Shown: piece by piece, positions 8,405 through 17,726 of the stretch
Numbering within the stretch: the stretch's first letter is position 1
Layout of the letters: every line of letters begins with the position of its first letter
Source of the DNA: Thermohalobaculum sp038528605
GTDB taxonomy: Bacteria; Pseudomonadota; Alphaproteobacteria; Rhodobacterales; Rhodobacteraceae
Direction: 5' to 3'
Assembly: GCA_038528605.1 (NCBI GenBank)
Contig: JBCBEP010000002.1
Location: forward strand, 16,492 to 80,491
DNA length: 64,000 nucleotides
The notes under the pieces: model-generated
Seen by the model: the letters and a program-made list of their open reading frames with translations, nothing else
What the model was told of the DNA's origin: nothing
The model's database searches: none
Made by a program: the position numbers and the translations under genes

Positions 8405-11400
8405 GCGCTGCTGTCGGGCCAACCGCGCGCGAGGGCATCGCCGTCGCCATCGTCAGCTACCGTACGGCCGCCATGGTGATCGACGCGCTGCCTGCCCTGC
8501 TGGCGGAGTTCGAGCGGCTCGAGGGCGCGCATCACCACGCCTACGTGGTCGACAATGCGAGCCCAGAGGCGGGCGGAGAGACCGATGCCGCCCGCCTCGC
8601 CGCCGCGATCGCGGAGAGGGGCTGGGCGGACCGGGTGACGCTGATCGCCTCGCCGGTAAACGGCGGCTTCGCGGCGGGCAACAACCTCGCCTTCAACGCG
8701 ATCCGGGCGGCCACCGCTGCCGGGCAGCGGCCGTCCCCGGAAGCGGTGCTTCTGCATAACCCCGATGCGGCGGTGGTCGAGGGCGCACTCGCGGCGATGC
8801 AGCGCCTGCTTCGCGCCGTACCGGCCGCGGGCTTCGTCGGCCCGCGCCTCGGCAATCCGGACGGGACGAGCTGGCCCGGCGCCTTCCACTTCCCCTCCGC
8901 CGGCAGCGAGATCGCCGTCTCGCTGGGGCTCGGCGCCCTTGTGCGCCGGTTTCCCACGGTGCTCGAGGGCCTCGAGGAGCCGGCGCAGGTCGACTGGGTT
9001 ACCGGCACCGCCACACTTATCCGCGGCGAGGCCTGGGAGGCGCTGGGGGACATGGATGAGGGCTACTTCCTCTACTACGAGGAAGTGGACTACCAGCGCC
9101 GGGGGGCGGATCTCGGCTGGCAGGCGTGGCATGTCCCCGCCGCGCTCTTCCGCCATGTGGCCGGGAGCGCGACGGGCATCACCGACGGTCAGGCGCGCGA
9201 GGGGCGCACGCCAGCCTACAGGTTCGATGCCTGGGCGCGGTACTTCGCGCGCAACCACGGCGCCCTCGGGGCCCGCGCGATTGCCGCGGCGCGGATCTCT
9301 GCCATGAGCCTCGGCGCCCTCCAGCGCCGCCTCCGCGGCCAGCGCCCAGCATTCGATGCCCGCTTCATCGCGGACTTCACGCGCCGCGTGCTGCTTACCC
9401 GCCTCATCCCGCCGCCTTCCTCGCCCGTCGCCTGGGCGCAATCTCCGGGCGTCGCCGGCACCGGCGCCCGCGCGCCGCTGCCCGCGCCGGATGACGGCGC
9501 GTCCGACGCCTTCCGCGCCGCCGAGGCGCGCTTCGCCATCCCGCCCGTGGCCACGCGCGGCCAGCGCAACGAGAACCCGCCCGGCCTCTCCTTCTGGTCG
9601 CTCGTGGCGGAGGATTTCCGGACGCATGAGCGCAAGCTCTTCGAGCAGGGCTTCTGGGCGGTCTTCACCAACCGCTTCGGCAATTGGCGCATGGACCAGC
9701 CCAAGCTCATCCGCGCCCCTGCCACGCTGCTCTACCTGCTCATGTTCAAGCTGGTGGAGATCTTCGGCGGCATCTCCCTCTGGTACACGGTCAAGCTCGG
9801 CCGGCGCGTGCGCATCTGGCACCATGGCGGCATCGTGCTTGGCTGCCGCGCCATCGGAAGCGATGTGCAGATCCGCCAGAACACCACCATCGGCGTGGGC
9901 CAGACCGGGCGGAACGCCGCCCTGCCGATCATCGGGGACCGGGTGGACGTTGGCGCAGGCGCCGTGATCGCCGGCGCGGTGCTGGTGGAGGACGATGCGA
10001 AGATCGGCGCCAACGCACTGGTGATCACCGATATCCCCGAGGGAGCGACCGTGATGGGCAACCCCGCGCAGATCGTCTCGATGGCCCGCCCCGCCGCGGA
10101 TGACGCGCCGGCCGAGGTGGCGGCGGCAGAGGCCCCGGCGCCCGCGATCGCGGCGAAGCCCGCCGAGGAAGAGACCGTGCCGATGCTCGCGCGCCCCCGT
10201 GCGATGGGTCGGCTGGCCCTCCTCGGCTCCGCCAATCTCGACTATCTGGCCATGGCCTTCGAGGAAGAGGCGCGCCGCACCGGCCTCGAGGTGGAGCCGG
10301 TGGTTCCCCCCTTCGGCACCGCGCGCATGGCGTTGCTCGACGCGGATTCGGAGTTGCGCGCGCGTATGGCGGGCGACGGCCCGGTTGCGACACTCATCGC
10401 CGAGCGGGCGGAGGAGGTGCTGGGCGACCTGCTGGCGAACCCCCTCGGCCTGCCGGCCGGGGACCGGGACGGTGCGGTGGAAGCAGCGCTCGAGCCGCTG
10501 CTGGGGCTGGTGGAAAGCGCCCGCACGGCCCTCGCGGGTCCGGTCCTCGTACTGCGCCTCGCAGCCTTCTCGCGCTCCCCCCTCGGCCTGGCCGATACGG
10601 CCCCGGGACCCGATGGCGCGCCGCTCGGCGCCGCCGACCTCATCGCCCGCGCCAACGCCATGCTGGAGGCGGCCACCGCGGGCATGGCCGATGTGCATCT
10701 CCTCGACACGGGCGCCCTCATTGCGGAAGTAGGGCTCGACAACGCAGCGCCCGGCGGCTTCTGGCATATGGGTCGTGTGCCCTTCGGCGAGGCCTTCGCC
10801 ACGCGCCTTGCCCGCCGCAGCCTCGGCGCGCTCCTAGCGCTGCGTGGCCAGTCCGCTCGCCTGCTGGTGCTGGACCTCGACAACACGCTTTGGGGCGGGG
10901 TGATCGGGGAGGACGGGATCGAGGGCGTCGCCCTCGGCGGCAGCTACCCGGGCACCGCCTACCAGGAGTTTCAGGCCGCCATCCGGGCGCTCGCCGCCCG
11001 CGGCGTCGCCCTCGCCATCGCCTCGAAGAACGACGAGGACGTGGCGCTGCGCATGATCGCCGATCACCCCGAGATGGTGCTCAAGCCCGACGATTTCGTC
11101 GCCCACGCCATCAACTGGAACGAGAAGGCGCAGAACATCGGCGCGATGCTCGACGAGATCGGCCTCGGCGAGGCGAGCACCCTGTTCATCGACGACAACC
11201 CGGTGGAGCGCGCCAAGGTCCGCAAGAACCTGCCGGACGCCATCGTACCCGAGTTTCCGGCCGCACCCGAGGCGCTGGCACGGTGGCTTCTCGACAACCC
11301 GTTCCTCGAGACGCTCTCGCTCACCGCTTCCGACCTCAAGCGCACGGCACAGTACCGCGTGCGCGGCCGGGTGAACGCGGAGCGCCGAAACTTCGAGAAT

Positions 11401-12387
11401 GTCGAGGACTTCTACCGCGACCTCGGCATGAAGCTCACCTTCGAGCCCTTCGGCGAGATGAACCGCCAGCGGGCGCTGCAGCTCCTGGCCAAGACCAACC
11501 AGTTCAACACCACCACCCGGCGGCACGATGCGGCGGCGGTTGAGCGCATCCTCGCGGAGGGCGGCGAGGTCTACGCCGTCGGCTATCAGGACCGCCACTC
11601 GGCCTATGAGCTGATGGGCGTGGTCGTCCTGCGCCCGGATGCGGCGATGGCAGCGGCCTATCCGGATGATGCGCTGGTGCAGTGGCGGCGGCGCGACGGC
11701 GCCCTCTGGGTCGACAGCTTCGTGCTCTCCTGCCGCGTGCTGGGCCGTACGGTGGAGCATGCGATCGCCGCCTGGGCCTCCGGAAGGGCCGCGGCGCTGG
11801 GGGCGCCCCTGCTCGTCGCGCCGGTGATCGAGACGCCCCGCAACACGCCCTGCCGCCGTGTGTTCGCCGCCAGCGGCTTTGCCGCTGTCGACGGCGCGCC
11901 CGAAGCCGGTGCCGGCGGGCTCTTCCAGCGCGCCCTGGCCGAGGACGGACCGGCTCCGCTGCCGGACTATGTCGCGGTGGAGGGCCCTGAGACGGCACCC
12001 GCCGCCATTGCCTTCGACGCGGAGCTGCAGCGTGCCGCTACCGCCCCCATCGCCACCAATGGCGTGGCACCTGCCTCGATCGCCGCAGCGGCACCGGCGG
12101 AAGCCATCCCGGCCGCAAGCCCCCCGAACGGCGCCATCGAGATGCCGTCGGCGGACCCCGAGCTTGACGCCCTCTTCCGCAAGCTCTTCCGCGTGAGCGG
12201 CGACACCGCCCTCGAGGCCGCCTCGATGGACAGCATCGCGAGGTGGGACAGTCTCGGCCATCTCAAGCTCGCCATGGAGATCGAGCGCCGCCTCGGCGTG
12301 CGCCTGCCCGGGGATGTGGTGGGCCGCATCCGGACCTTTCCCGAACTCGCCGCCGCCGTTCAGGCCGAGCGCGCTAAGGTCGCGTGA
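8401..12387 (+). CDS. Four-part fusion: GT2 glycosyltransferase, serine-acetyltransferase-like domain, FkbH-type HAD/GNAT domain, acyl carrier protein
   Basis: A 1328-residue protein with four recognisable parts. Residues about 10-270 are a rhamnosyltransferase-like GT2 (VAIVSYRTAA, VVDNASPE, LLHNPDA, YYEEVDYQRR). Residues about 395-560 look like a serine acetyltransferase with hexapeptide repeats (IWHHGGIVLGCRAIGSD, NTTIGVGQTG, VMGNPAQIV). Residues about 600-1160 are FkbH-like, with a GSANLDYL N-terminus, the HAD motif LVLDLDNTLWGGVIGEDG (Asp825, Asp827), IASKNDED, FIDDNPVERAKV and a GNAT-like tail (LAKTNQFNTTTRR). Residues about 1250-1328 are an acyl carrier domain with probable phosphopantetheine Ser1284 in WDSLGHLKL. 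FkbH proteins move a glyceryl group from 1,3-bisphosphoglycerate to a carrier protein. ATG 8401 overlaps the previous stop (ATGA). The order of reactions is inferred. Confidence 0.85.
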   Translation: MSAAVGPTAREGIAVAIVSYRTAAMVIDALPALLAEFERLEGAHHHAYVVDNASPEAGGETDAARLAAAIAERGWADRVTLIASPVNGGFAAGNNLAFNAIRAATAAGQRPSPEAVLLHNPDAAVVEGALAAMQRLLRAVPAAGFVGPRLGNPDGTSWPGAFHFPSAGSEIAVSLGLGALVRRFPTVLEGLEEPAQVDWVTGTATLIRGEAWEALGDMDEGYFLYYEEVDYQRRGADLGWQAWHVPAALFRHVAGSATGITDGQAREGRTPAYRFDAWARYFARNHGALGARAIAAARISAMSLGALQRRLRGQRPAFDARFIADFTRRVLLTRLIPPPSSPVAWAQSPGVAGTGARAPLPAPDDGASDAFRAAEARFAIPPVATRGQRNENPPGLSFWSLVAEDFRTHERKLFEQGFWAVFTNRFGNWRMDQPKLIRAPATLLYLLMFKLVEIFGGISLWYTVKLGRRVRIWHHGGIVLGCRAIGSDVQIRQNTTIGVGQTGRNAALPIIGDRVDVGAGAVIAGAVLVEDDAKIGANALVITDIPEGATVMGNPAQIVSMARPAADDAPAEVAAAEAPAPAIAAKPAEEETVPMLARPRAMGRLALLGSANLDYLAMAFEEEARRTGLEVEPVVPPFGTARMALLDADSELRARMAGDGPVATLIAERAEEVLGDLLANPLGLPAGDRDGAVEAALEPLLGLVESARTALAGPVLVLRLAAFSRSPLGLADTAPGPDGAPLGAADLIARANAMLEAATAGMADVHLLDTGALIAEVGLDNAAPGGFWHMGRVPFGEAFATRLARRSLGALLALRGQSARLLVLDLDNTLWGGVIGEDGIEGVALGGSYPGTAYQEFQAAIRALAARGVALAIASKNDEDVALRMIADHPEMVLKPDDFVAHAINWNEKAQNIGAMLDEIGLGEASTLFIDDNPVERAKVRKNLPDAIVPEFPAAPEALARWLLDNPFLETLSLTASDLKRTAQYRVRGRVNAERRNFENVEDFYRDLGMKLTFEPFGEMNRQRALQLLAKTNQFNTTTRRHDAAAVERILAEGGEVYAVGYQDRHSAYELMGVVVLRPDAAMAAAYPDDALVQWRRRDGALWVDSFVLSCRVLGRTVEHAIAAWASGRAAALGAPLLVAPVIETPRNTPCRRVFAASGFAAVDGAPEAGAGGLFQRALAEDGPAPLPDYVAVEGPETAPAAIAFDAELQRAATAPIATNGVAPASIAAAAPAEAIPAASPPNGAIEMPSADPELDALFRKLFRVSGDTALEAASMDSIARWDSLGHLKLAMEIERRLGVRLPGDVVGRIRTFPELAAAVQAERAKVA

Positions 12388-13781
12388 CGGCCAAGATGAC
12401 CACCAACCCGATCAGCGCTACGCGCCGCTTCGACCTCGCCGGTCAGGAAGCCTTCGCCGCGCTGAGCGGGGACTTCAATCCCATCCATGTCGACCCCGTG
12501 GTCGCGCGGCGCACACTCTTCGGCGAGCCGGTGGTCCATGGTCTCCACCTCGTGCTCTGGGCGCTCGATGCGCGCCTGGCCGCCGGGCCGCTGCCGCCCC
12601 TCCAGAACATCCGGGCCGGCTTCAAGAGCCCGGTTCTCCTCGGGCGCACCGCGACGCTGCGGTGGGTGGGGGAGACCGCGGAGATCCTGTGCGACGGAAC
12701 CCTCGCCGCCGAGATCATGCTGACGCCGGGGGGCGCTGGCGCGGCCCTGCCCGCCCCGGCGGAGGGGCCGGCGCTGCCTGCACCCCCGCCCGTCCCGCTG
12801 ACGCAGGACACCATCGGCGCGAGCGGCGGACACCTGGCGCCGGCCCTGGCGCCCGACCGGCTGGCCCGCCTCTTCCCGGCGCTCGCCGACCGGGCTGATC
12901 CGGGGCTCGTCGCCGCCCTCCTCGCCACCACGCGCATCGTGGGCATGGAGTGCCCGGGGCTTCACTCGCTCTTCTCGGAGCTCGATCTCGACATTGCGGG
13001 TGCTGGCGCGACACCCGGCGGGATCGACTGGCGATGCAGCCTCTTCCACCCGGAACTTCGGCTGACGGAGATCGAGCTCGAGGGCGCCGGGGTCTCCGGC
13101 ACGCTGACCGCCTTCCTGCGCCCCGATGCGGTTTCGCAACTGGCGGCAGCCGACGCGGCGGACCGCCTGCAACGCGCGGGCCTCGCGACTGGCTCCTATG
13201 CGGGAAGGCATGCCCTCGTCGTCGGCGGCTCCCGCGGGCTCGGTGAGGCGGCCGCCAAGCTCCTCGCGGCCGGCGGCGCCCGCGTGACCCTCACCTATGC
13301 GAGCGGCGTGGCGGACGCCGAGCGGGTGGCGGCGGAGATCGCCGAGGCTGGGGGATGCGCGGAGATCCTCGCGCTCGACGCGACGGCGCCACCGCCACCG
13401 CTGCCCGCCGGTATCACGCATGCCGCCTACTTCGCCGCGCCGAAGATACGACAGGGCGCGGCTGGGGGCGGGTTCGACGCAGCGCTGTTCACGGCCTATG
13501 CGGCCTTCTTCGTCGATGGATTTGCTCGGCTCGCCACCGCGCTGCCGGAGGCAGCCCTCCTCTACCCCTCCACCACCTTCGTCGAGACGCCTGAGCCGCG
13601 GTTTGCGGAGTATGCCGCCGCCAAGGCCGCCGGTGAGACCCTGTGCGCCTATCTTCAAGCGGCCGATCCCGCCCGCCGCATCTCCGCGCCGCGCCTGCCG
13701 CGGCTGGCGACGGACCAGAACGCCGCCATCGTCGGCCCCGCGCTGGCGGACCCTGTGCCGCTGCTGATCGAGATCCTGTGA
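12384..13781 (+). CDS. MaoC-like hydratase/dehydratase fused to short-chain dehydrogenase-like ketoreductase
   Basis: The 465-residue protein has two domains. Residues about 10-120 are a MaoC hot-dog domain: FAALSGDFNPIHVDP carries the Asp/His catalytic dyad of R-specific enoyl-thioester hydratases, followed by GEPVVHGLHLVLWAL. After a proline/alanine-rich linker, residues about 270-465 are a short-chain dehydrogenase: HALVVGGSRGLGEAAAKLLA is the nucleotide site, and YAAAKAAGE supplies the YxxxK pair. Such a pair would hydrate or dehydrate and reduce thioester-bound acyl chains, here probably on the carrier domain of the gene just upstream, with which it overlaps (GTG 12384). An ATG at 12396 is a second possible start. 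Its place in a glycan operon rather than a fatty-acid operon is unusual. Confidence 0.8.
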   Translation: MTAKMTTNPISATRRFDLAGQEAFAALSGDFNPIHVDPVVARRTLFGEPVVHGLHLVLWALDARLAAGPLPPLQNIRAGFKSPVLLGRTATLRWVGETAEILCDGTLAAEIMLTPGGAGAALPAPAEGPALPAPPPVPLTQDTIGASGGHLAPALAPDRLARLFPALADRADPGLVAALLATTRIVGMECPGLHSLFSELDLDIAGAGATPGGIDWRCSLFHPELRLTEIELEGAGVSGTLTAFLRPDAVSQLAAADAADRLQRAGLATGSYAGRHALVVGGSRGLGEAAAKLLAAGGARVTLTYASGVADAERVAAEIAEAGGCAEILALDATAPPPPLPAGITHAAYFAAPKIRQGAAGGGFDAALFTAYAAFFVDGFARLATALPEAALLYPSTTFVETPEPRFAEYAAAKAAGETLCAYLQAADPARRISAPRLPRLATDQNAAIVGPALADPVPLLIEIL

Positions 13782-14854
13782 GCGGGAGCACGGGATCGCC
13801 CGCGGCCGCGCGGGGCGCCGACATGCCGGGCGATGGCCGCATCGCCGCGGTGGTGATCGGGCGGAACGAAGGCGCGCGGCTCGTGGGGTGCCTCGAAAGC
13901 CTCTCCGGCCGCGCGGCCCCGGTTGTCTATGTCGACAGCGGCTCGACCGACGGCAGCGTGAGCGCCGCCCGGGCGCTCGGCGCAATGGTCGTCGAACTCG
14001 ACCCGGCCCAGCCCTTCACCGCGGCCCGCGGCCGGAATGCGGGGCTTGCCGCCCTCGCTGGGGCAGGAGACGCGGCGCCCTATGTCCAGTTCATCGATGG
14101 CGATTGCGTGCTCGAGCCCGGCTGGATCGATACTGCCGCCGCCTTCCTCGATGCCCATCCGCAGCATGCGGTGGTTTGCGGCCGGCGGAAGGAGCGCTTC
14201 CCGGAAGCCTCCCTCTGGAACCGCCTCGCGGACATGGAGTGGAACACCCCGCCCGGTGACACTGCGGCCTGCGGGGGCGACGCGCTGATGCGGCGGGCGG
14301 CGCTCAGCGCCGTGGGCGGCTACCGCGAGAGCCTGATCGCCGGGGAGGAGCCCGAGCTCTGCCTCCGCCTCGCCCGGGCCGGCTGGCGCATCCACCGCCT
14401 CGACGCGCCCATGACGCTTCACGACGCGGCCATGACGCGCTTCAGCCAGTGGCGGCGGCGGACACGCCGCGCGGGCTGGGCGGCGGCGGAGGGGTTCGCC
14501 CTCCATGGCGCGGGGCCGGAGCGGTACCATTGCCGCACCCTCATCAGCATCGCGATCTGGGGCGCCGGCCTGCCCGGCCTTGTCTTCGCCGGCATCGTGG
14601 CCGCGCTGGTCACGGCCACACCCGCCTTCGCGAACGCCGCGATCCTGCTGGGCCTCGCGATCTTCGGCCTCCAGGCCTTCCGCATCGCGCAGGGGCGGAG
14701 ACGCTCGCGGGGGGACCGCTGGCCGGACGCCATCGCCTACGGCGGGTTCACGCTACTGGGCAAGGGCGAGGAACTGACCGGCGCGCTCTCCTACCTCCTC
14801 GCCCGCCTTCGGGGGCGCAAGGGCGCAATCATCGAATACAAGGGGCCGTCCTAG
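13778..14854 (+). CDS. Glycosyltransferase family 2, membrane-associated
   Basis: The 358-residue GT2 opens with IAAVVIGRNEGARLVGCLES, then VVYVDSGSTDGS, and has a DxD-type metal site in VQFIDGDCVLEPGW. ETLC-type acceptor elements follow (GGDALMRRAALSAVGGYRES, EEPELCLRLARAGW). A C-terminal hydrophobic stretch of about two spans (LVFAGIVAALVTATPAF, AILLGLAIFGLQAF) should anchor it in the inner membrane. GTG 13778 overlaps the stop of the MaoC-SDR gene, completing a five-gene chain with 4-bp overlaps. Longer starts upstream would lie inside the previous gene. It probably adds a sugar to a lipid-linked glycan made by this locus; the sugar cannot be named. Confidence 0.85.
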   Translation: MSGSTGSPAAARGADMPGDGRIAAVVIGRNEGARLVGCLESLSGRAAPVVYVDSGSTDGSVSAARALGAMVVELDPAQPFTAARGRNAGLAALAGAGDAAPYVQFIDGDCVLEPGWIDTAAAFLDAHPQHAVVCGRRKERFPEASLWNRLADMEWNTPPGDTAACGGDALMRRAALSAVGGYRESLIAGEEPELCLRLARAGWRIHRLDAPMTLHDAAMTRFSQWRRRTRRAGWAAAEGFALHGAGPERYHCRTLISIAIWGAGLPGLVFAGIVAALVTATPAFANAAILLGLAIFGLQAFRIAQGRRRSRGDRWPDAIAYGGFTLLGKGEELTGALSYLLARLRGRKGAIIEYKGPS

Positions 14855-14914
14855 CGCCGCCGCCCGACCATGGCTCGGGACACGTCGCATGAGGGCGGCT
14901 GCCACGCCGTCGTC

Positions 14915-15907
14915 TCAGGGATGCGGGCCATACCCATCCGGGTGGTTCGAGTGCCAGGCCCAGGCGGCGGCGAGGATCGCTTCGATGGAGGAGGACTGGG
15001 CGTGCCAGCCCAGCACCTCATCCGCCCGCGCCGCATCGGCGACCAGCACCGGCGGATCGCCCGCCCGCCGCTCCGCCGCCTCCCAGCCGAGCGGGCGGCC
15101 GATCACCTTCTCTGCAGCCGTGATCAGTTCCAGCACGCTGGTCCCGCGCCCCGTGCCCAGGTTGAAGACGCCCATCTCCCCCGGCACCGCCTTCTCGAGC
15201 GCCAGGAGATGCGCGGCCGCGAGGTCCTGCAGCGACACGAAATCCCGCAAGCAAGCACCGTCCCGCGTGTCCCAATCCGTGCCGAACACCTTGAAAGCCG
15301 GGCGCTTGCCGAGGGCGAAGAGCATCAGGAGCGGCACCACATGGCTCTCGACCCGCCGCCACTCCCCATGGCTGCCATCCGGCTCCGCCCCGGCAGCGTT
15401 GAAGTACCGAAGCGCCGTCGCCGCGAGCCCGTGCGCCCGCGCATAGTCCCGCACCATGTGCTCCATGGCGAGCTTGGAGGTGCCGTAGGGCGTGGCCGGC
15501 GCGAGGGCCGAAGTTTCCGACAACGGCATGGCGGCCCCATGGTCGTAAACCGCCGCCGTGCTCGAGACGACGAGCCGGCCGACCCCCGCCTCCACCATCG
15601 CATCCAGCAGCACCTGGCTGCCATGCGCGTTCACCGACCAGTAGGACGCGGGGTCCGACAGGGAAGCCGGCACGGAGATGAGCGCTGCGAAATGCGCGAC
15701 CGCGTCGATCCGGTGCGCTCGCATCGCGGCCACCAGCGCCGCCCGGTCCCGCACATCCCCCTCGACCAGCGGGCCGACGCCCGCCACGGCATCCGCATTG
15801 CCCTCCGAGAGATTGTCGAAGGCCACCACCTCATGTCCCGCAGCTGCGAAATGCCGGAGGCAGAAACTGCCCACGTAACCCGCCCCACCGGTGCAAAGAA
15901 TGCGCAT
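14915..15907 (-). CDS. galE: UDP-glucose 4-epimerase
   Basis: The 330-residue extended short-chain dehydrogenase begins MRILCTGGAGYVGSF, the GxxGxxG NAD site. It holds STAAVYD (catalytic Ser/Thr region) and YGTSK (Tyr and Lys pair), plus LRYFNAAGAEPDGSHGE, which is strongly conserved in GalE. It interconverts UDP-glucose and UDP-galactose in the cytoplasm, supplying galactose donor for the glycan made by the surrounding genes. It lies on the opposite strand, convergent with the last glycosyltransferase (60 bp gap) and divergent from the exosortase gene. The length matches GalE enzymes. A related UDP-sugar epimerase specificity, such as UDP-GlcNAc, cannot be excluded. Confidence 0.92.
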   Translation of the reverse strand: MRILCTGGAGYVGSFCLRHFAAAGHEVVAFDNLSEGNADAVAGVGPLVEGDVRDRAALVAAMRAHRIDAVAHFAALISVPASLSDPASYWSVNAHGSQVLLDAMVEAGVGRLVVSSTAAVYDHGAAMPLSETSALAPATPYGTSKLAMEHMVRDYARAHGLAATALRYFNAAGAEPDGSHGEWRRVESHVVPLLMLFALGKRPAFKVFGTDWDTRDGACLRDFVSLQDLAAAHLLALEKAVPGEMGVFNLGTGRGTSVLELITAAEKVIGRPLGWEAAERRAGDPPVLVADAARADEVLGWHAQSSSIEAILAAAWAWHSNHPDGYGPHP

Positions 15908-16093
15908 TCACCGCTCCTTCCGCGTCTTCTGCCACGAGCTTGCTCGCTCGGCGTGCCATGGTGCACTGCCGTCATGGCGCCCAGATCACGCGCCGATCAC
16001 AACCCTGTCAGCGCATGAGAAAGCGCGAAGTTGCCTTTTTCCGTCCCCCTTTTCTCTGCTAAGGGAAACTTGTGGGTTAAAGCGAGATCATGC

Positions 16094-17719
16094 ATGTCCG
16101 TCCTCAGTCTCCCAGCGATGCGTTTCGCCGGCGTTGCGCCGGTGCTCCGGAGCCACGGCTTCATCCTGTTTATGCTCAACGTCGCGCTGGCGTGCGTGGT
16201 CTTCTATGAAGGCTTTCTCGCGCTGCTCGATGGCTGGCAGCTGGCGGAGTACAGCCATGGGCCGCTGATCCCGCTCCTTTCGGGCCTGCTCTTCCTGCGC
16301 CAGCTGCGGACGATCCCCGAGAATGACGGGCCGGTGGCGGACCGGTGGCCGGGCATCCTGATCATCACGGGCGCTGTGGCTCTCGCGCTGCTCGGCAAGT
16401 TCAGCCGGATACCGGACATCGTGGCCTATGCCATCATCGTCTGGGTTGCCGGCATCTTGGTAACGAGCTTCGGCTGGCGTGTCGGCCGCCTCTTCTGGCC
16501 GGGCGTGCTGCACCTCGTCTTCATGCTGCCCCTGCCTGGCACACTTTACTGGAAGGTCTCGATCTTCCTCCGCGAGATCTCGTCCGAACTGGGCGTGCAG
16601 TTCGTGATGATGGCTGGCGTGCCGGTGTTTCTCGACGGGAACATCATCGATCTCGGCGTCTACAAGCTGCATGTGGCGGATGCGTGCTCGGGCCTGCGTT
16701 ATCTCTTCCCGATCATGAGCTTCAGCTACATCTTTGCGACGCTCTACAAGGGGCCGACCTGGCACAAGGCGGTCCTCCTGCTCTCCGCAGCACCCATCAC
16801 CGTGCTCATGAACTCGGTGCGCATCGGCATGGTCGGCGTGCTGGTCGACAATTTCGGCATCGAACACGCGATGGGCTTCAGCCATTTCCTCGAGGGCTGG
16901 GTGATCTTCGTGACCTGCGTGATCATGCTCTTCGGCCTGGCCAAGCTCATGCTGATGATGCAGCGGGACACGAACATGACGCTCTCGGAGGCGCTGGATC
17001 TCGAGACCGAAGGCGTGGCGCCGCAGTTTGCGCGACTACGCCTGATGCGCGTGTCGCCGGCTTTCGTGACCGTGACGGGGATCATGCTAGTGACCGCGAT
17101 GGCTTGGAGCTTCGCCCCGTCGCGCGCCGCGCCGGATGTGAACCGTGAGCCGCTCGGCACCTTCCCGCTCGCCATCGACGAGTGGGAGCAGGTCTCCCAG
17201 CGCTTCCTCGACCCGGGCGTGGCCGAGGTTCTCCAGGCCACCGACTACATCGCTGCAAGCTATGCCGCGCCTGGCCAGTCCGGCGCCGTCGATCTCTTCA
17301 TCGCGTGGTATGAGGACCAGACACGCGGCGGCATCCACTCGCCCGAGGTTTGCCTCCCGGCGGGCGGCTGGGAGATCGCCGAGCTCAACCGGCCTGATGT
17401 CGGTCCGGCCATCGGGTATCACGAGCCGCTGCCGGTGAATCGCGCGATTATCGAGAAGGACGGTCAGCAGCTGCTCGTCTATTACTGGTTCGAGCAGTAT
17501 GGCAGCCGCACCGCGCTCGACTACTACGCGAAGATCTCGCTCCTTCGCGACGCGATCCTGCTCGGTCGATCCGACGGCGCCCTTGTCCGGCTGACCACGC
17601 CGATCATCAAGACGGAGGGCGTGGGCCCGGCCGAAGCACGTCTGCAGGACATGCTCACAGGCGTCATGGACCGTCTCGATCGCTTCGTACCAAAGCTGCC
17701 GGCGCCGACACGAGACTGA
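16094..17719 (+). CDS. xrtD: Exosortase D with fused EpsI-type domain (VPLPA-CTERM specific)
   Basis: This protein of about 541 residues has an N-terminal multi-span exosortase domain. The presumed catalytic triad is visible: Cys198 in DACSGLRYLFP, Arg243 in NSVRIGMVG and His264 in GFSHFLEGW. From about residue 345 it continues as an EpsI-like periplasmic domain (HSPEVCLPAGGWEI). This exosortase-EpsI fusion is the form found with VPLPA-CTERM proteins, and such a protein is encoded at 38576-39172. XrtD should cut the C-terminal sorting signal of exported proteins and pass them on during exopolysaccharide assembly. ATG 16094 is chosen; an in-frame start at 16031 would add an unlikely N-terminus. 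The upstream region is shared with divergent galE. Confidence 0.88.
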   Translation: MSVLSLPAMRFAGVAPVLRSHGFILFMLNVALACVVFYEGFLALLDGWQLAEYSHGPLIPLLSGLLFLRQLRTIPENDGPVADRWPGILIITGAVALALLGKFSRIPDIVAYAIIVWVAGILVTSFGWRVGRLFWPGVLHLVFMLPLPGTLYWKVSIFLREISSELGVQFVMMAGVPVFLDGNIIDLGVYKLHVADACSGLRYLFPIMSFSYIFATLYKGPTWHKAVLLLSAAPITVLMNSVRIGMVGVLVDNFGIEHAMGFSHFLEGWVIFVTCVIMLFGLAKLMLMMQRDTNMTLSEALDLETEGVAPQFARLRLMRVSPAFVTVTGIMLVTAMAWSFAPSRAAPDVNREPLGTFPLAIDEWEQVSQRFLDPGVAEVLQATDYIAASYAAPGQSGAVDLFIAWYEDQTRGGIHSPEVCLPAGGWEIAELNRPDVGPAIGYHEPLPVNRAIIEKDGQQLLVYYWFEQYGSRTALDYYAKISLLRDAILLGRSDGALVRLTTPIIKTEGVGPAEARLQDMLTGVMDRLDRFVPKLPAPTRD

Positions 17720-17726
17720 ACGGACG

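Noticed and set aside
8092..10767. 891-codon minus-strand open frame
   Set aside because: It is antisense to the glycosyltransferase and FkbH fusion, low in hydrophobic pattern, and has no recognisable domain.
16032..16064. Promoter for xrtD (TTGCCT with a TGCTAA-like box)
   Set aside because: The spacing is 18-20 bp and the -10 box is poor; not enough to report as a feature.
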